Assembly: GCA_015655565.1 (NCBI GenBank)
Contig: JAATEU010000183.1
Location: 1-16,811 of the forward strand
Source: Clostridiales bacterium
GTDB taxonomy: Bacteria; Bacillota; Clostridia; Lachnospirales; Lachnospiraceae
DNA length: 16,811 nt
Reading direction: 5' to 3'
Each line of letters begins with the position of its first letter. Positions within the stretch are counted from its first letter, which is position 1. Under the pieces are notes generated by a model that worked only from the letters and a program-made list of their open reading frames with translations, had not been told where the DNA came from and ran no database searches. The position numbers were made by a program, and so were the translations under genes. Below, piece after piece: positions 6,816 through 14,177 of this stretch.

Positions 6816-8507
6816 ATGGAAAGTAAAAAGTGGAAACAAAGTGTTATTTATCAGATTTATCCAAGGAGTTTCATGGACGGGAATGGAGACGGAGTGGGTG
6901 ATCTGACAGGGATTGCAAGCAAATTGGATTATCTTAAAGATTTAGGAATTGATATAATCTGGCTTTCTCCTATATACAAATCACCCAACGAAGATAATGG
7001 ATATGATATTAGTGATTATCAGGACACAATGGAAGAATTTGGAACTCTGGAAGATTTTGATTATCTTCTTTCCGAGGCTCATGCAAGGGGCATTAAAATC
7101 ATCATGGATCTTGTCGTAAATCATACTTCGGATGAGCATCCCTGGTTTGTAGAAAGCAGAAAGTCAAAAACGAACCACTACAGGGATTACTATATATGGA
7201 AAGAAGGGAAGAATGGACAGCCGCCAAATAACTGGGGCTCCTATTTTAGCGGCAGCGCGTGGCAGTATGACGAGACAACAGATATGTATTATCTGCATTT
7301 GTTCTCCAAAAAGCAGCCTGATCTGAACTGGGAACTTCCAAAGGTCAGGGATGAAGTATATAAGATGATGACATGGTGGTGTGATAAGGGAATTGATGGT
7401 TTTCGGATGGATGTCATCAGTCTGATATCAAAGGATCAAAGCTATGCTGATTTGCCTGTACAGGAAGGAAATTTATATGGTAATGTTGACCGATATCTTG
7501 CTAATGGACCCAGGGTGCATGAGTTTTTAAAGGAAATAAACCGTAAGGTTCTTTTTAAATACGATTTGGTAACGGTAGGTGAAACTACCGGTGTTACGAT
7601 AGAAGAAGCGAAAAAGTATGCCGGTTTTAATACAAATGAATTAAATATGGTATTTCAGTTTGAACATGTTAATCTGGATAACGGTATATATGGAAAATGG
7701 ACAGATAAGCGGGTTTCGCTTGTTGAGTTGAAAAAGGTCATGAATAAATGGCAGACAGAATTAGAAGGGGCAGCCTGGAACAGCCTGTACTGGAATAACC
7801 ATGATCAACCAAGAGCAGTATCAAGGTTTGGAAATGATTCCGAACAATATCGTGTGATTTCCGCCAAGATGCTTGCCACTTGTCTTCATATGATGAAAGG
7901 AACTCCTTATATTTATCAGGGAGAAGAACTTGGCATGACAAATAACAATTTTGATAAGTTAGAGGATTTTAATGATGTTGAAATCAAAAATGCTTACCGT
8001 GAACTGGTGGAAGAGAATCATCTGATTGCACCGGACGATATGATTCGTTGTATCAATAAAAGAGGCCGGGATAACGCAAGGACTCCGATGCATTGGAGCA
8101 ATACAGAAAATGCGGGATTTACAACAGGAGCTCCCTGGATTAAAATAAATCCGAATTATAAGGATATCAATGCCGGTTCTCAGATACACGATGAAAATTC
8201 TGTGTTTTCTTATTATAAAAAGCTGGTCCATATGCGGAAACAGGAGCCTCTGATGGTGGAAGGAACGTTTCATTTGCGCCTTCCGGACAGGGAGGATATT
8301 TTCGCTTATGAGAGAATAATCAAGAATGAAAAGCTCCTTGTAGTCTGTAACTTTACGGAAAAAGAGGCTGCCTTTGAAGTACCTGAAGATTATTTAAAAC
8401 AAAATTGTAAAAAATTAATTGGCAATTATAGCGGTGAAGGCCTTCAGAAAATCATGAAATTAAAGCCTTATGAAACTTTTGTATATAAACAGAGTTTAAT
8501 TATATAA
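6816..8507 (+). CDS. GH13 alpha-glucosidase, oligo-1,6-glucosidase type
   Basis: A cytoplasmic enzyme (no signal peptide) hydrolysing short alpha-glucosides. The start chosen is ATG 6816, preceded by GGAG at 6807-6810. It gives 563 residues, normal for the family, beginning MESKKWKQSVIYQIYPRSF. The frame stays open to ATG 6672, but those 48 codons cross four hairpins and look non-coding. The conserved GH13 regions are present: DLVVNH (98-103), GFRMDVI (195-201) with nucleophile Asp199, VGETTG (254-259) with acid/base Glu256, and WNNHD (326-330) with Asp330. QPDLN (167-171) marks the oligo-1,6-glucosidase/alpha-glucosidase subfamily. Val200 directly after the nucleophile is the residue associated with preference for alpha-1,6 bonds, whereas Ala or Thr occurs in alpha-1,4 enzymes. 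Likely substrates are isomaltose, isomalto-oligosaccharides or panose brought in by the upstream transporter. Trehalose-6-phosphate or sucrose activity cannot be excluded. Confidence 0.92.
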   Translation: MESKKWKQSVIYQIYPRSFMDGNGDGVGDLTGIASKLDYLKDLGIDIIWLSPIYKSPNEDNGYDISDYQDTMEEFGTLEDFDYLLSEAHARGIKIIMDLVVNHTSDEHPWFVESRKSKTNHYRDYYIWKEGKNGQPPNNWGSYFSGSAWQYDETTDMYYLHLFSKKQPDLNWELPKVRDEVYKMMTWWCDKGIDGFRMDVISLISKDQSYADLPVQEGNLYGNVDRYLANGPRVHEFLKEINRKVLFKYDLVTVGETTGVTIEEAKKYAGFNTNELNMVFQFEHVNLDNGIYGKWTDKRVSLVELKKVMNKWQTELEGAAWNSLYWNNHDQPRAVSRFGNDSEQYRVISAKMLATCLHMMKGTPYIYQGEELGMTNNNFDKLEDFNDVEIKNAYRELVEENHLIAPDDMIRCINKRGRDNARTPMHWSNTENAGFTTGAPWIKINPNYKDINAGSQIHDENSVFSYYKKLVHMRKQEPLMVEGTFHLRLPDREDIFAYERIIKNEKLLVVCNFTEKEAAFEVPEDYLKQNCKKLIGNYSGEGLQKIMKLKPYETFVYKQSLII

Positions 8508-8549
8508 GGACATATTTTTGATTATTCTATGTCTAAATATCCACCTAAA

Positions 8550-8592
8550 AAAACCCAGCTTGGCAAGTTAATATTCCAAGACCTGGGTTTTT
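8550..8592 (+). terminator. Terminator of the sugar operon
   Basis: AAAACCCAG plus CTTGG (8550-8563) pair with CCAAG plus CTGGGTTTT (8576-8591), with a two-base AC bulge. The stem runs directly into a T-run. A matching A-run on the left means it could also work on the opposite strand. Confidence 0.85.
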
Positions 8593-8749
8593 AATTTTTG
8601 GTTCTGTATCAAGTATTGGGGCAGGGTTAAGTCGCCTGCAAAGAAATAAAGCATGCTATCGGTCTCACAAACTTTCATGCAAAAAAGTGGAATACATTGT
8701 TCAGGAAGTATATTTAAAATAAAGAAAATAAAGAAAATTAAAAAAGGTA
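8593..8749. other. Intergenic stretch with little structure
   Basis: Only weak 5-bp inverted repeats are visible (GCAGG 8621-8625 with CCTGC 8635-8639). No gene is supported on either strand. Confidence 0.5.
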
Positions 8750-8778
8750 TTGACATATACATATACTTGGTGTACTAT
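8750..8778 (+). promoter_or_regulatory. Sigma-A promoter of the gntR-ABC operon
   Basis: TTGACA at 8750-8755, 17-base spacer, TACTAT at 8773-8778. The -10 box lies inside the palindrome at 8770-8791. Confidence 0.75.
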
Positions 8779-8791
8779 ATAACTAGTTCAC
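8770..8791. promoter_or_regulatory. YtrA-type GntR operator
   Basis: GTGTACTA (8770-8777) and TAGTTCAC (8784-8791) are inverted repeats matching at 7 of 8 positions across a 6-base spacer. The GTACTA...TAGTAC-like pattern resembles operators described for YtrA-subfamily regulators. It overlaps the -10 box of the operon that encodes such a regulator, which implies autorepression. Confidence 0.65.
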
Positions 8792-8874
8792 TGGTGATGG
8801 GATACGGAAGGTGATTATATATTTGAAATAAAGAGTGCTTTCGGGAGTGCTCTAAACCGGAAAGGAGGAAGTGG

Positions 8875-9234
8875 ATGGAATTTAACAATAATATTCCAAT
8901 ATACGTGCAGGTCATTCATGATATAAAAAAGGATATGGTAAACGGTGTACTTGCATTGGGTGAAAAGCTTCCATCGGGAAGGGAGCTGGCTTTAAAATAT
9001 AAAATTAATCCCAATACCGCCAGCCGTATTTATAAAGAAATGGAAACGGAAGAAATCTGCTATACCAAAAGAGGGTTGGGCACCTATGTAACGGAGGATA
9101 TGAGTAAGTTGAAGAGTATAAGGGAAGAAATGGCCGGTTCACTCCTTGATAATTTTATTGAAGGAATGGAACAGCTTGGATTTACCAAAGAGGAGTTAAT
9201 CCAATTATTAGAGTATAAATATGAAACAAAGTAG
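8875..9234 (+). CDS. GntR-family regulator, YtrA subfamily
   Basis: A 119-residue protein. A winged helix-turn-helix fills residues 8-72 (PIYVQVIHDIKKDMVNGVL, LPSGRELALKYKINPNTASRIYKEME, TKRGLGTYVTE), and only a short helical tail of about 45 residues follows. This short C-terminus defines the YtrA subfamily, whose members usually repress their own operon together with ABC transporter genes. The ribosome site AAAGGAGG (8861-8868) sits six bases before ATG 8875. An ATPase and a membrane protein follow in the same direction. The effector is not known; in related systems cell-envelope antibiotics induce the operon. Confidence 0.92.
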   Translation: MEFNNNIPIYVQVIHDIKKDMVNGVLALGEKLPSGRELALKYKINPNTASRIYKEMETEEICYTKRGLGTYVTEDMSKLKSIREEMAGSLLDNFIEGMEQLGFTKEELIQLLEYKYETK

Positions 9235-9367
9235 TATGAAAAATATTTTTTATCTTTCACATCCTGATTTGAGGCAGTAGCCGGACACTGTTTCGATTAT
9301 GCCATGGGAGCTAGTGTGAAATGAAAAACATTTACGTAAAATAAAAAGTATAATAGGAGAGTGCGAT

Positions 9368-10057
9368 ATGATATTACAATGTAACGATTTGGTGAAAAAG
9401 TATTTAAACAAAACAGCCGTAAACGGCATCAGCCTTGACATTGAAAAAGGCAGAATCTATGCATTGCTTGGACCAAACGGAAGCGGTAAAACGACCCTGA
9501 TGAAAATTGCGGCGGGATTGGTAAAGCCAAGCAGCGGGACCATTACCTATAAAGGTAATCCAATCGGGGTGGAATCCAAGAAAAGAGTAGCGTATATGTC
9601 TACGGAGCCATTTTTTTATAACTACATGACGGTGCAGGATGCAGGTAAATATTATCAGGATTTTTTTGAAGATTTTGACGCAAAACGCTATGAAGAATTA
9701 ATTGACAGGATGGAATTGGGGATGAAGGATAAAGCCAAAACCTTATCCTCCGGACTTGCGGCAAAGCTTAAAATTGCGGCTACTCTTGCCAGAAAAGCAG
9801 AACTATACATGCTGGACGAACCATTAAATGGAATTGATATTATTGCAAGGGAAAAAATTATAACTACTATTTTAGAGGTTGCCAGGGAAGATGCAACAAT
9901 TTTAATCTCCAGCCATTTAGTGGACGAATTGGAGAAAATAATTGATAATGCGGTATTTATCAAAAACGGTTCTGTTGCTTTAAATGGCGATGCTGAGGAT
10001 CTTAGGGTCGGCCGCGGTAAGTCCATTGTTGAAATATATAAAGAAATCTATGCATAA
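9368..10057 (+). CDS. ABC transporter ATP-binding protein (YtrB-like)
   Basis: A 229-residue ATPase that powers the membrane protein encoded next. Motifs in order: Walker A GPNGSGKT (35-42), a Q-loop position with Glu instead of Gln (MSTEPF, around residue 80), an atypical signature LSSGL (126-130) instead of LSGGQ, Walker B LYMLDE (146-151), D-loop NGID (154-157) and H-loop His183. The substituted Q-loop and signature are common in YtrB-like exporters and need not mean inactivity. Its ribosome site TAGGAGAG lies at 9354-9361, ahead of ATG 9368. It follows the GntR gene after 133 bases, which contain an inverted repeat (TTTCACA 9255-9261, TGTGAAA 9315-9321) and a TTTACGTAAA palindrome (9331-9340). 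Confidence 0.92.
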   Translation: MILQCNDLVKKYLNKTAVNGISLDIEKGRIYALLGPNGSGKTTLMKIAAGLVKPSSGTITYKGNPIGVESKKRVAYMSTEPFFYNYMTVQDAGKYYQDFFEDFDAKRYEELIDRMELGMKDKAKTLSSGLAAKLKIAATLARKAELYMLDEPLNGIDIIAREKIITTILEVAREDATILISSHLVDELEKIIDNAVFIKNGSVALNGDAEDLRVGRGKSIVEIYKEIYA

Positions 10058-10072
10058 TAGGGGGAAATTGAC

Positions 10073-10828
10073 ATGTTAAAATTAATGAAATATGAATTCA
10101 GGAAGCAGGCATTTTCAAAGTTTATAATATTAGCCTTAGTAGGATTAATTGAATTACTGTTCTTTTTTGGAGTTGTGGCAGACAGGGAAAATGTCATTGT
10201 CACATCCATGATGTTTTTATTCTTCTTTACTTTTGGAGCAATGTTTTTTCTGGCATTTGAGTCCATTTTAACCTTTTCAAATGATTTAAAGCAAAAATGC
10301 AGCTATATGTTATTCCTAACACCGAATACCAGTTACAGTATTGTTGGTGCCAAGGTTTTATCGGCCGGCATACAGATCATTTTAGCCGGTATTGCTTTCT
10401 TTGCGGTTATTGCCATTGATGGGGCAATATTAATAGCCAAGTATGATGCAATTGAACAAGTAAAAAAACTTTTATTAGAAATAGTAAATGATATGTTTAA
10501 TATGAATATTAAGTTTTCAGATATTGTGTCCGTTGTCGCCTTAATGATAACAAGCTGGATTAGCACGATTACCATTGCATTTTTCTCTATTACCTTAAGT
10601 ACAACATTTTTAGCCGACAAAAAGTTTAAAGGTTTTGTAAGTTTTATTATTTTCCTTGGATTAAATGTCATATACAATAAAATCACCAGTCTGGCCATTG
10701 GTGATGTATCGGAGTATTTGTCCGGCCTTGACATTTATTTTATGTGGCAGAGTATCATTACGGTATGCTTTATAATCGTGACCTATTTAGGTACGGCCTG
10801 GATGCTTGAGAAAAAGGTCAGCGTATAA
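10073..10828 (+). CDS. ABC-2-type transporter membrane protein
   Basis: A 251-residue membrane protein with six predicted helices at about residues 17-35, 43-66, 93-120, 150-178, 186-205 and 222-243, and the N-terminus MLKLMKYEFRKQ typical of ABC-2-like export permeases. It begins 15 bases after the ATPase gene ends, with AGGGGGAAA (10058-10066) as ribosome site. It is presumably the membrane half of the exporter controlled by the GntR regulator. Substrate is unknown; antimicrobial-peptide or envelope-stress resistance would be the usual guess for YtrA-controlled transporters. Confidence 0.85.
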   Translation: MLKLMKYEFRKQAFSKFIILALVGLIELLFFFGVVADRENVIVTSMMFLFFFTFGAMFFLAFESILTFSNDLKQKCSYMLFLTPNTSYSIVGAKVLSAGIQIILAGIAFFAVIAIDGAILIAKYDAIEQVKKLLLEIVNDMFNMNIKFSDIVSVVALMITSWISTITIAFFSITLSTTFLADKKFKGFVSFIIFLGLNVIYNKITSLAIGDVSEYLSGLDIYFMWQSIITVCFIIVTYLGTAWMLEKKVSV

Positions 10829-10858
10829 TTAGTATTTACCGGTTCACTCAATGAATTC

Positions 10859-10902
10859 ATAACAATTTGAAATTCTTATTTAAAGAATTGGATGATTGTT
10901 AT
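10859..10902 (+). other. Two-tier hairpin downstream of the ABC operon
   Basis: ATAACAAT (10859-10866) pairs with ATTGTTAT (10895-10902). Inside it, AATTCTT (10871-10877) pairs with AAGAATT (10883-10889). There is no T-tail; it probably protects the mRNA end or forms part of the operon's 3' region. Confidence 0.5.
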
Positions 10903-10929
10903 CCGGAAAGTCCATAATAAATCTATATG

Positions 10930-10961
10930 AAGAATAGCAATATATACATTGCTATTCTTTT
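10930..10961 (+). terminator. Terminator after the gntR-ABC operon
   Basis: AAGAATAGCAAT (10930-10941) and ATTGCTATTCTT (10948-10959) are perfect 12-bp complements with a 6-base loop, followed by a short T-run. It is nearly symmetric and so possibly bidirectional. Confidence 0.75.
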
Positions 10962-11217
10962 AGTATAAATTGAACTTTTCGGGTGACAATCCTTGGATTG
11001 GTTTGCCCTGATTTAGAAATGTAAGTTTATGCGACTCATTTAGACAAAGTGTTGCATATGCTATAATAGGTATTTTTAAATTATTTATTTCATGTGGCAT
11101 TTTAAATATTTTAAAAGTATTTATGAGTACTCTCGGAAACTCTTTATATGCGGATTTGTTAGATGGTTTTTTGCCGGATATCCACAAATTTATGAGGACT
11201 AACGAGGGAGCTATGCC
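10960..11217 (-). pseudogene. Open stretch, possible remnant of an unrecognised gene
   Basis: On the minus strand the frame is open from base 11217 to a stop at 10962-10960. There is no upstream ATG with a ribosome site; the only start is TTG at 11187. The translation (for example FKMPHEINNLKIPIIAYATL and NQGKPIQGLSPEKFNLY) reads like protein rather than random sequence, but I do not recognise it. A good + strand promoter lies within it. It is either decayed gene material or chance. Confidence 0.2.
11039..11067 (+). promoter_or_regulatory. Extended -10 promoter ahead of the sigma-factor fusion gene
   Basis: TTTAGA at 11039-11044, 17-base spacer, consensus TATAAT at 11062-11067 with extended TGC at 11059-11061. 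The transcript would have a leader of about 230 bases before ATG 11306. Confidence 0.6.
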
Positions 11218-11246
11218 TCAAAAAATTGTGTGAAGCCGGCAAAAAA
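11167..11246 (+). promoter_or_regulatory. Three-tier stem in the leader of the sigma-factor fusion gene
   Basis: The outer arms TTTTTTGCCGG (11167-11177) and CCGGCAAAAAA (11236-11246) are perfect 11-bp complements. Inside, CACAA-A-TTT (11183-11191, one bulged A) pairs with AAATTGTG (11223-11230), and TGAGG (11193-11197) pairs with CCTCA (11216-11220). A small GGC/GCC hairpin follows near 11252-11262. No T-run follows, so it is not a terminator. It may be a regulatory leader or a small inverted-repeat insertion. Confidence 0.55.
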
Positions 11247-11305
11247 TCTGCGGCGAAGCCTGCAAGGGAGTTTACGGAGCACTTTTTATAGAAAGGAGAG
11301 TTTCT

Positions 11306-12379
11306 ATGAACGACCGGTTGTTTTGTACGGACAATGCCGTTGAAAATATAATAAATAAATATTCCGGGACAGTATATAAATTGGCATTTGCCCAGACTGG
11401 AAATAAAAATGACGCAGAAAATATTTTTCAGGAAGTATTTTTAAGATATATAAAAAAAAATCCGGTATTTGAAAATAAAGAACATGAAAAAACATGGTTT
11501 ATCCGGGCGGCAATTCATTGCTATAAAAATTTGTGGAATTCACCATTTAACAGAAATGTTCAACCACTGGAAGATAACATAGGGACAGATAATAAATCGG
11601 AGGAGAACTTATCGGAAAAAAACATGGCAGAAGAATATTTACTCTTGCTGCCGCAAAAATACCGTATTGTTCTTCATTTAGTTTATTGTGAAAATATGTC
11701 AACTGTGCAAATTAGTAAAATTCTGAAAAGAAAAGAATCAACGGTGCGGATGCAGATAACCAGGGCAGGAAGATTACGAGAAGAATATATGGAAGGAGAT
11801 AATTTTCATTTTTACAAATATTATCGCTTTATTAATTCCCAAATTGAACCAGGTGAAGAATTATTAAGAAAGACAAAAGAAAAGATGCATTTTGAATTGG
11901 AAAGGAAAAGACCGTCTCTTTCCATACTGAAATATCGTTTTGGAATCATCAGTGCATATCTGGTATTTATATTCTTAGCCGTCCTGGTGGTCCAGATACA
12001 GGATCCCGGTGTTTTTGTAAAGAATGGAATAAGTAAAGAGACCGCTGCCGGCTTACCGGAAAGCGGAAAATACATTAAAAAAGGTTATGAATATAAAAAG
12101 GGGGATGTTATAAAATTAAAAATTACATTTCCGCAGGAATATGTTGGGAAAGAAATAAAAATAGTCTGCAAGGATTCTATATCCGGTAAAAGTATTGAGG
12201 TTTATGAAGGAAAATCGTTAGAGGTTATATATGAAACTTTTAATGTGGATGAGGACGGAAAAGCTGATTTCCTGGTTTTAACGGGTTCGGGGGAAAATAA
12301 TATTGCGGATTTAGTTGATATTTATTATGTAATTAAGCGTTCTGCCGGGAAGGAAGAAAATATGATACCGGTTAAATAG
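11306..12379 (+). CDS. ECF sigma factor fused to a membrane anti-sigma-like module
   Basis: A 357-residue protein. Residues 12-78 match sigma-70 region 2 (YSGTVYKLAFAQTGNKNDAENIFQEVF). Residues 108-158 match region 4 with its helix-turn-helix (MSTVQISKILKRKESTVRMQI). A normal ECF factor would end near residue 162. Here the frame continues without a break into a helical stretch (YYRFINSQIEPGEELLRKT, about 172-190) like the N-terminus of clostridial anti-sigma proteins. One transmembrane helix (212-230) and a beta-rich outer domain (about 240-357) follow. No zinc-binding HxxxCxxC anti-sigma motif is seen. The fusion would tether the sigma factor to the membrane. Ribosome site AAAGGAGAG (11292-11300) supports ATG 11306. 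An in-frame internal ATG lies at the junction (11789) but has only a weak ribosome site. Two genes fused by a mutation, or a frameshift-free natural fusion, are both possible. Confidence 0.85.
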   Translation: MNDRLFCTDNAVENIINKYSGTVYKLAFAQTGNKNDAENIFQEVFLRYIKKNPVFENKEHEKTWFIRAAIHCYKNLWNSPFNRNVQPLEDNIGTDNKSEENLSEKNMAEEYLLLLPQKYRIVLHLVYCENMSTVQISKILKRKESTVRMQITRAGRLREEYMEGDNFHFYKYYRFINSQIEPGEELLRKTKEKMHFELERKRPSLSILKYRFGIISAYLVFIFLAVLVVQIQDPGVFVKNGISKETAAGLPESGKYIKKGYEYKKGDVIKLKITFPQEYVGKEIKIVCKDSISGKSIEVYEGKSLEVIYETFNVDEDGKADFLVLTGSGENNIADLVDIYYVIKRSAGKEENMIPVK

Positions 12380-12422
12380 TTTTTTGATTAATATGTGTGA
12401 TTTGGTATAATTATGTATGAAT

Positions 12423-12461
12423 AAGCAGGGGAACCAATTTATAGGTTACCCTGCTTTATTT
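12423..12461 (+). terminator. Terminator after the sigma-factor fusion gene
   Basis: AAGCAGGG (12423-12430) pairs with CCCTGCTT (12449-12456), and AACC (12432-12435) with GGTT (12444-12447) across one G-A mismatch. The loop is 8 bases, with a T-rich tail. Confidence 0.8.
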
Positions 12462-12607
12462 ACTCTGCATAATTTCACTTAATTTGCCTTATTTATTGAA
12501 TTATAATTTAATGTAGGGTATAATTATCCTTTGGTTATTTATAGGTTTTTTAAACTAAAAATAATTTACAATCTGCAAAAACATATCCACTAAACTTTGA
12601 AGGAAAA

Positions 12608-12724
12608 ATGATATCAATTATTGCAGCAGTTTCTAATAATAATGTACTTGGCAATAAAGGTATGATACCCTGGCATGTGAAGGGGAACAGAAGCGAACCT
12701 GAAGTATTTATTGCCGGTGGGTAA
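12608..12724 (+). pseudogene. Dihydrofolate reductase remnant with large internal deletion
   Basis: ATG 12608, preceded by GAAGGA, encodes M-I-S-I-I-A-A-V-S-N-N-N-V-L-G-N-K-G-M-I-P-W-H. This is an unmistakable dihydrofolate reductase N-terminus (substrate loop, then the PWH turn). After a few residues (VKGNRSE) it jumps to PEVFIAGG, which resembles the conserved (E)(V/I)FxxGG segment located some 70 residues later in intact enzymes, and then stops at TAA 12722. The same frame is open again to 12817 but does not look like the enzyme's C-terminus. About 160 residues would be needed, so it is non-functional and cannot supply tetrahydrofolate. Confidence 0.75.
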
Positions 12725-12837
12725 ATTTTTTGCTTTGATTTTAAACAAAAAAAATATTGGGCAAGGCACAAAGGTCACAGCGGGACGTATGAAATGTATT
12801 TTCGTGAGGTTGTTTAATCTTATAAAGAGAAATAGGA

Positions 12838-12866
12838 TTGACAAATATGCCTGAGACCCTTATTAT
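12838..12866 (+). promoter_or_regulatory. Sigma-A promoter of the desulfurase-thiolase operon
   Basis: TTGACA at 12838-12843, 17-base spacer, TATTAT at 12861-12866. This is among the best promoters in the window. Its start point would fall at the foot of the hairpin at 12868-12901. Confidence 0.7.
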
Positions 12867-12867
12867 G

Positions 12868-12901
12868 AATTCGTATTAAAATTATAGTAATACGGCGAAT
12901 T
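12868..12901 (+). other. 5'-end hairpin of the desulfurase leader
   Basis: AATTC plus GTATTA (12868-12878) pair with TAATAC plus GAATT (12888-12893 and 12897-12901), with a GGC bulge on the right. Being at the expected 5' end, it would act as an RNA stabiliser. Confidence 0.45.
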
Positions 12902-12954
12902 AATCAGGAATATAATTTCGGTTATTCAGGTGTCAGCGGAATAAAGAAAATACC

Positions 12955-12996
12955 GGATAATGTTATAAATGCAATGCTATAAGGATAATGTTATAA
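12955..12996 (+). repeat. Direct repeat in the desulfurase leader
   Basis: GGATAATGTTATAA occurs at 12955-12968 and again at 12983-12996, with a related ATGCTATAA between them (12974-12982). Confidence 0.6.
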
Positions 12997-13043
12997 GGGT
13001 GGTTTTGAATAGGAACTTATGATTTGAAAGGTATGGTGTTAAT

Positions 13044-14159
13044 ATGATTTATTTGGATTATGCGGCCAATACACCGGTGGATAAAGCTGTATTGGATACG
13101 TTTTATGATATATCTTTAAACTATATGGGTAATCCCAATTCCTCCCACAGTTTAGGTGACAGGGCAAGGGAACGGATGGAGCAGTCCACGAAGCAGATTG
13201 CCCGGTCACTGGGTGCCAAAGAGAGTGAAGTAATATATACGTCGGGAGCCAGTGAATCCAACAATTTGGCTGTGAAAGGCATTGCCGGCAGCTATTTAAG
13301 ATATGGCAGGCATATCATTACCACTTATTTGGAACATGCCTCCGTGACCGGTTCGGTGACTGCTTTGCAGAACAACGGTTTTGAGGTGGATTTTGTTAAT
13401 CTGACTGAGAATGGGCAGATTGATTTGGGACATCTTAAGGAGTTAATCCGGGAGGATACCATACTTGTGTCCGTCTGTTATGTGGACAGTGAGGTCGGTA
13501 CCATACAGCCAATAGAAGAAATCAGTGAAATGCTAAAGGGAAAGCCGCATTGTTTTTTTCATGTTGATGCCACCCAGGCTGTGGGTAAAATACCGGTTGA
13601 TTTTAAAAATGTGGATTTAATGACCTTTTCCGGACATAAATTTTATGGAGTAAACGGGTGCGGGGTATTATTAAAAAAGGAATCCATTATGCTGGAACCT
13701 TTGATTCACGGAGGTTTAAGCACTACTTCCTTCCGCAGCGGAACTCCGGTGCCTGCACTTGCGGCAGCTACGGAAAAAGCACTTACCATAGCGTCGGAAG
13801 GCCTTGCCGGCCGATTTCATTATGTTAAGGAATTAAACGGTAAATTAAGGGAGGCTTTTGGAAAAAATAGCGGCATCAGGATCATTACTCCCAAGGAGGG
13901 TTCCCCTTATATATTAAATATCAGTATGAAAGGAATTAATACCAATCAGCTTCAAAATGAATTAAATAAGGCGGAGATTTATGTGGCTACCAAATCCGCC
14001 TGCTGTGCGCCCAATACGGTTTCAAGGCCGGTTTATGCAATGACGAGGGACCGGAAGGCGGCATTATCCACATTGCGGATCAGCTTAAGCCATTTGACAG
14101 CGCAGGAAGAAATTGAACAATTCCTGCATTGTTTTGGGCAGGCATTAAAAGTACATTAA
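13044..14159 (+). CDS. Cysteine desulfurase (NifS/IscS family)
   Basis: A 371-residue PLP enzyme that removes sulfur from cysteine and passes it on as persulfide. Visible features are the N-terminal YLDYAANTP, His98 in LEHAS over the cofactor, Asp175 in HVDATQAVG, and the PLP lysine Lys199 in SGHKFYG. The mobile-loop sulfur-carrying cysteine is in KSACCAPN (Cys320 or Cys321). The double cysteine is slightly unusual; the family normally has one. A full-length family pattern is present. ATG 13044 has only a modest ribosome site (GAAAGG, 13026-13031). The next gene starts 18 bases after it ends and belongs to a tRNA-thiolation family. A role as sulfur donor for tRNA modification is therefore more likely than general Fe-S assembly, although no dedicated scaffold is encoded nearby. 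Confidence 0.93.
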   Translation: MIYLDYAANTPVDKAVLDTFYDISLNYMGNPNSSHSLGDRARERMEQSTKQIARSLGAKESEVIYTSGASESNNLAVKGIAGSYLRYGRHIITTYLEHASVTGSVTALQNNGFEVDFVNLTENGQIDLGHLKELIREDTILVSVCYVDSEVGTIQPIEEISEMLKGKPHCFFHVDATQAVGKIPVDFKNVDLMTFSGHKFYGVNGCGVLLKKESIMLEPLIHGGLSTTSFRSGTPVPALAAATEKALTIASEGLAGRFHYVKELNGKLREAFGKNSGIRIITPKEGSPYILNISMKGINTNQLQNELNKAEIYVATKSACCAPNTVSRPVYAMTRDRKAALSTLRISLSHLTAQEEIEQFLHCFGQALKVH

Positions 14160-14177
14160 CTTAGATGGGAGCGAATC

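Larger units (their letters stand above)
12462..13043. other. Gene-poor stretch: gene remnants, then promoter and leader of the desulfurase operon
   Basis: It holds the dihydrofolate reductase remnant (12608-12724), further short frames ending in many stops, the promoter at 12838-12866, and a leader of about 170 bases. A frame near 12903-12979 ending N-F-G-Y-S-G-V-S-G-I-K-K-I-P-D-N-V may be a second remnant, but it is not recognised. Confidence 0.6.

Noticed and set aside
11135..11162. ECF-type promoter GGAAAC with a -10 partner for autoregulation of the sigma fusion
   Set aside because: A GGAAAC is present but no matching -10 element at 16-17 bases. The sigma-A promoter at 11039-11067 is clearly better.
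12550..12844. Two minus-strand frames opposite the dihydrofolate reductase remnant
   Set aside because: No ribosome sites. The + strand shows recognisable dihydrofolate reductase sequence, so these are shadows.
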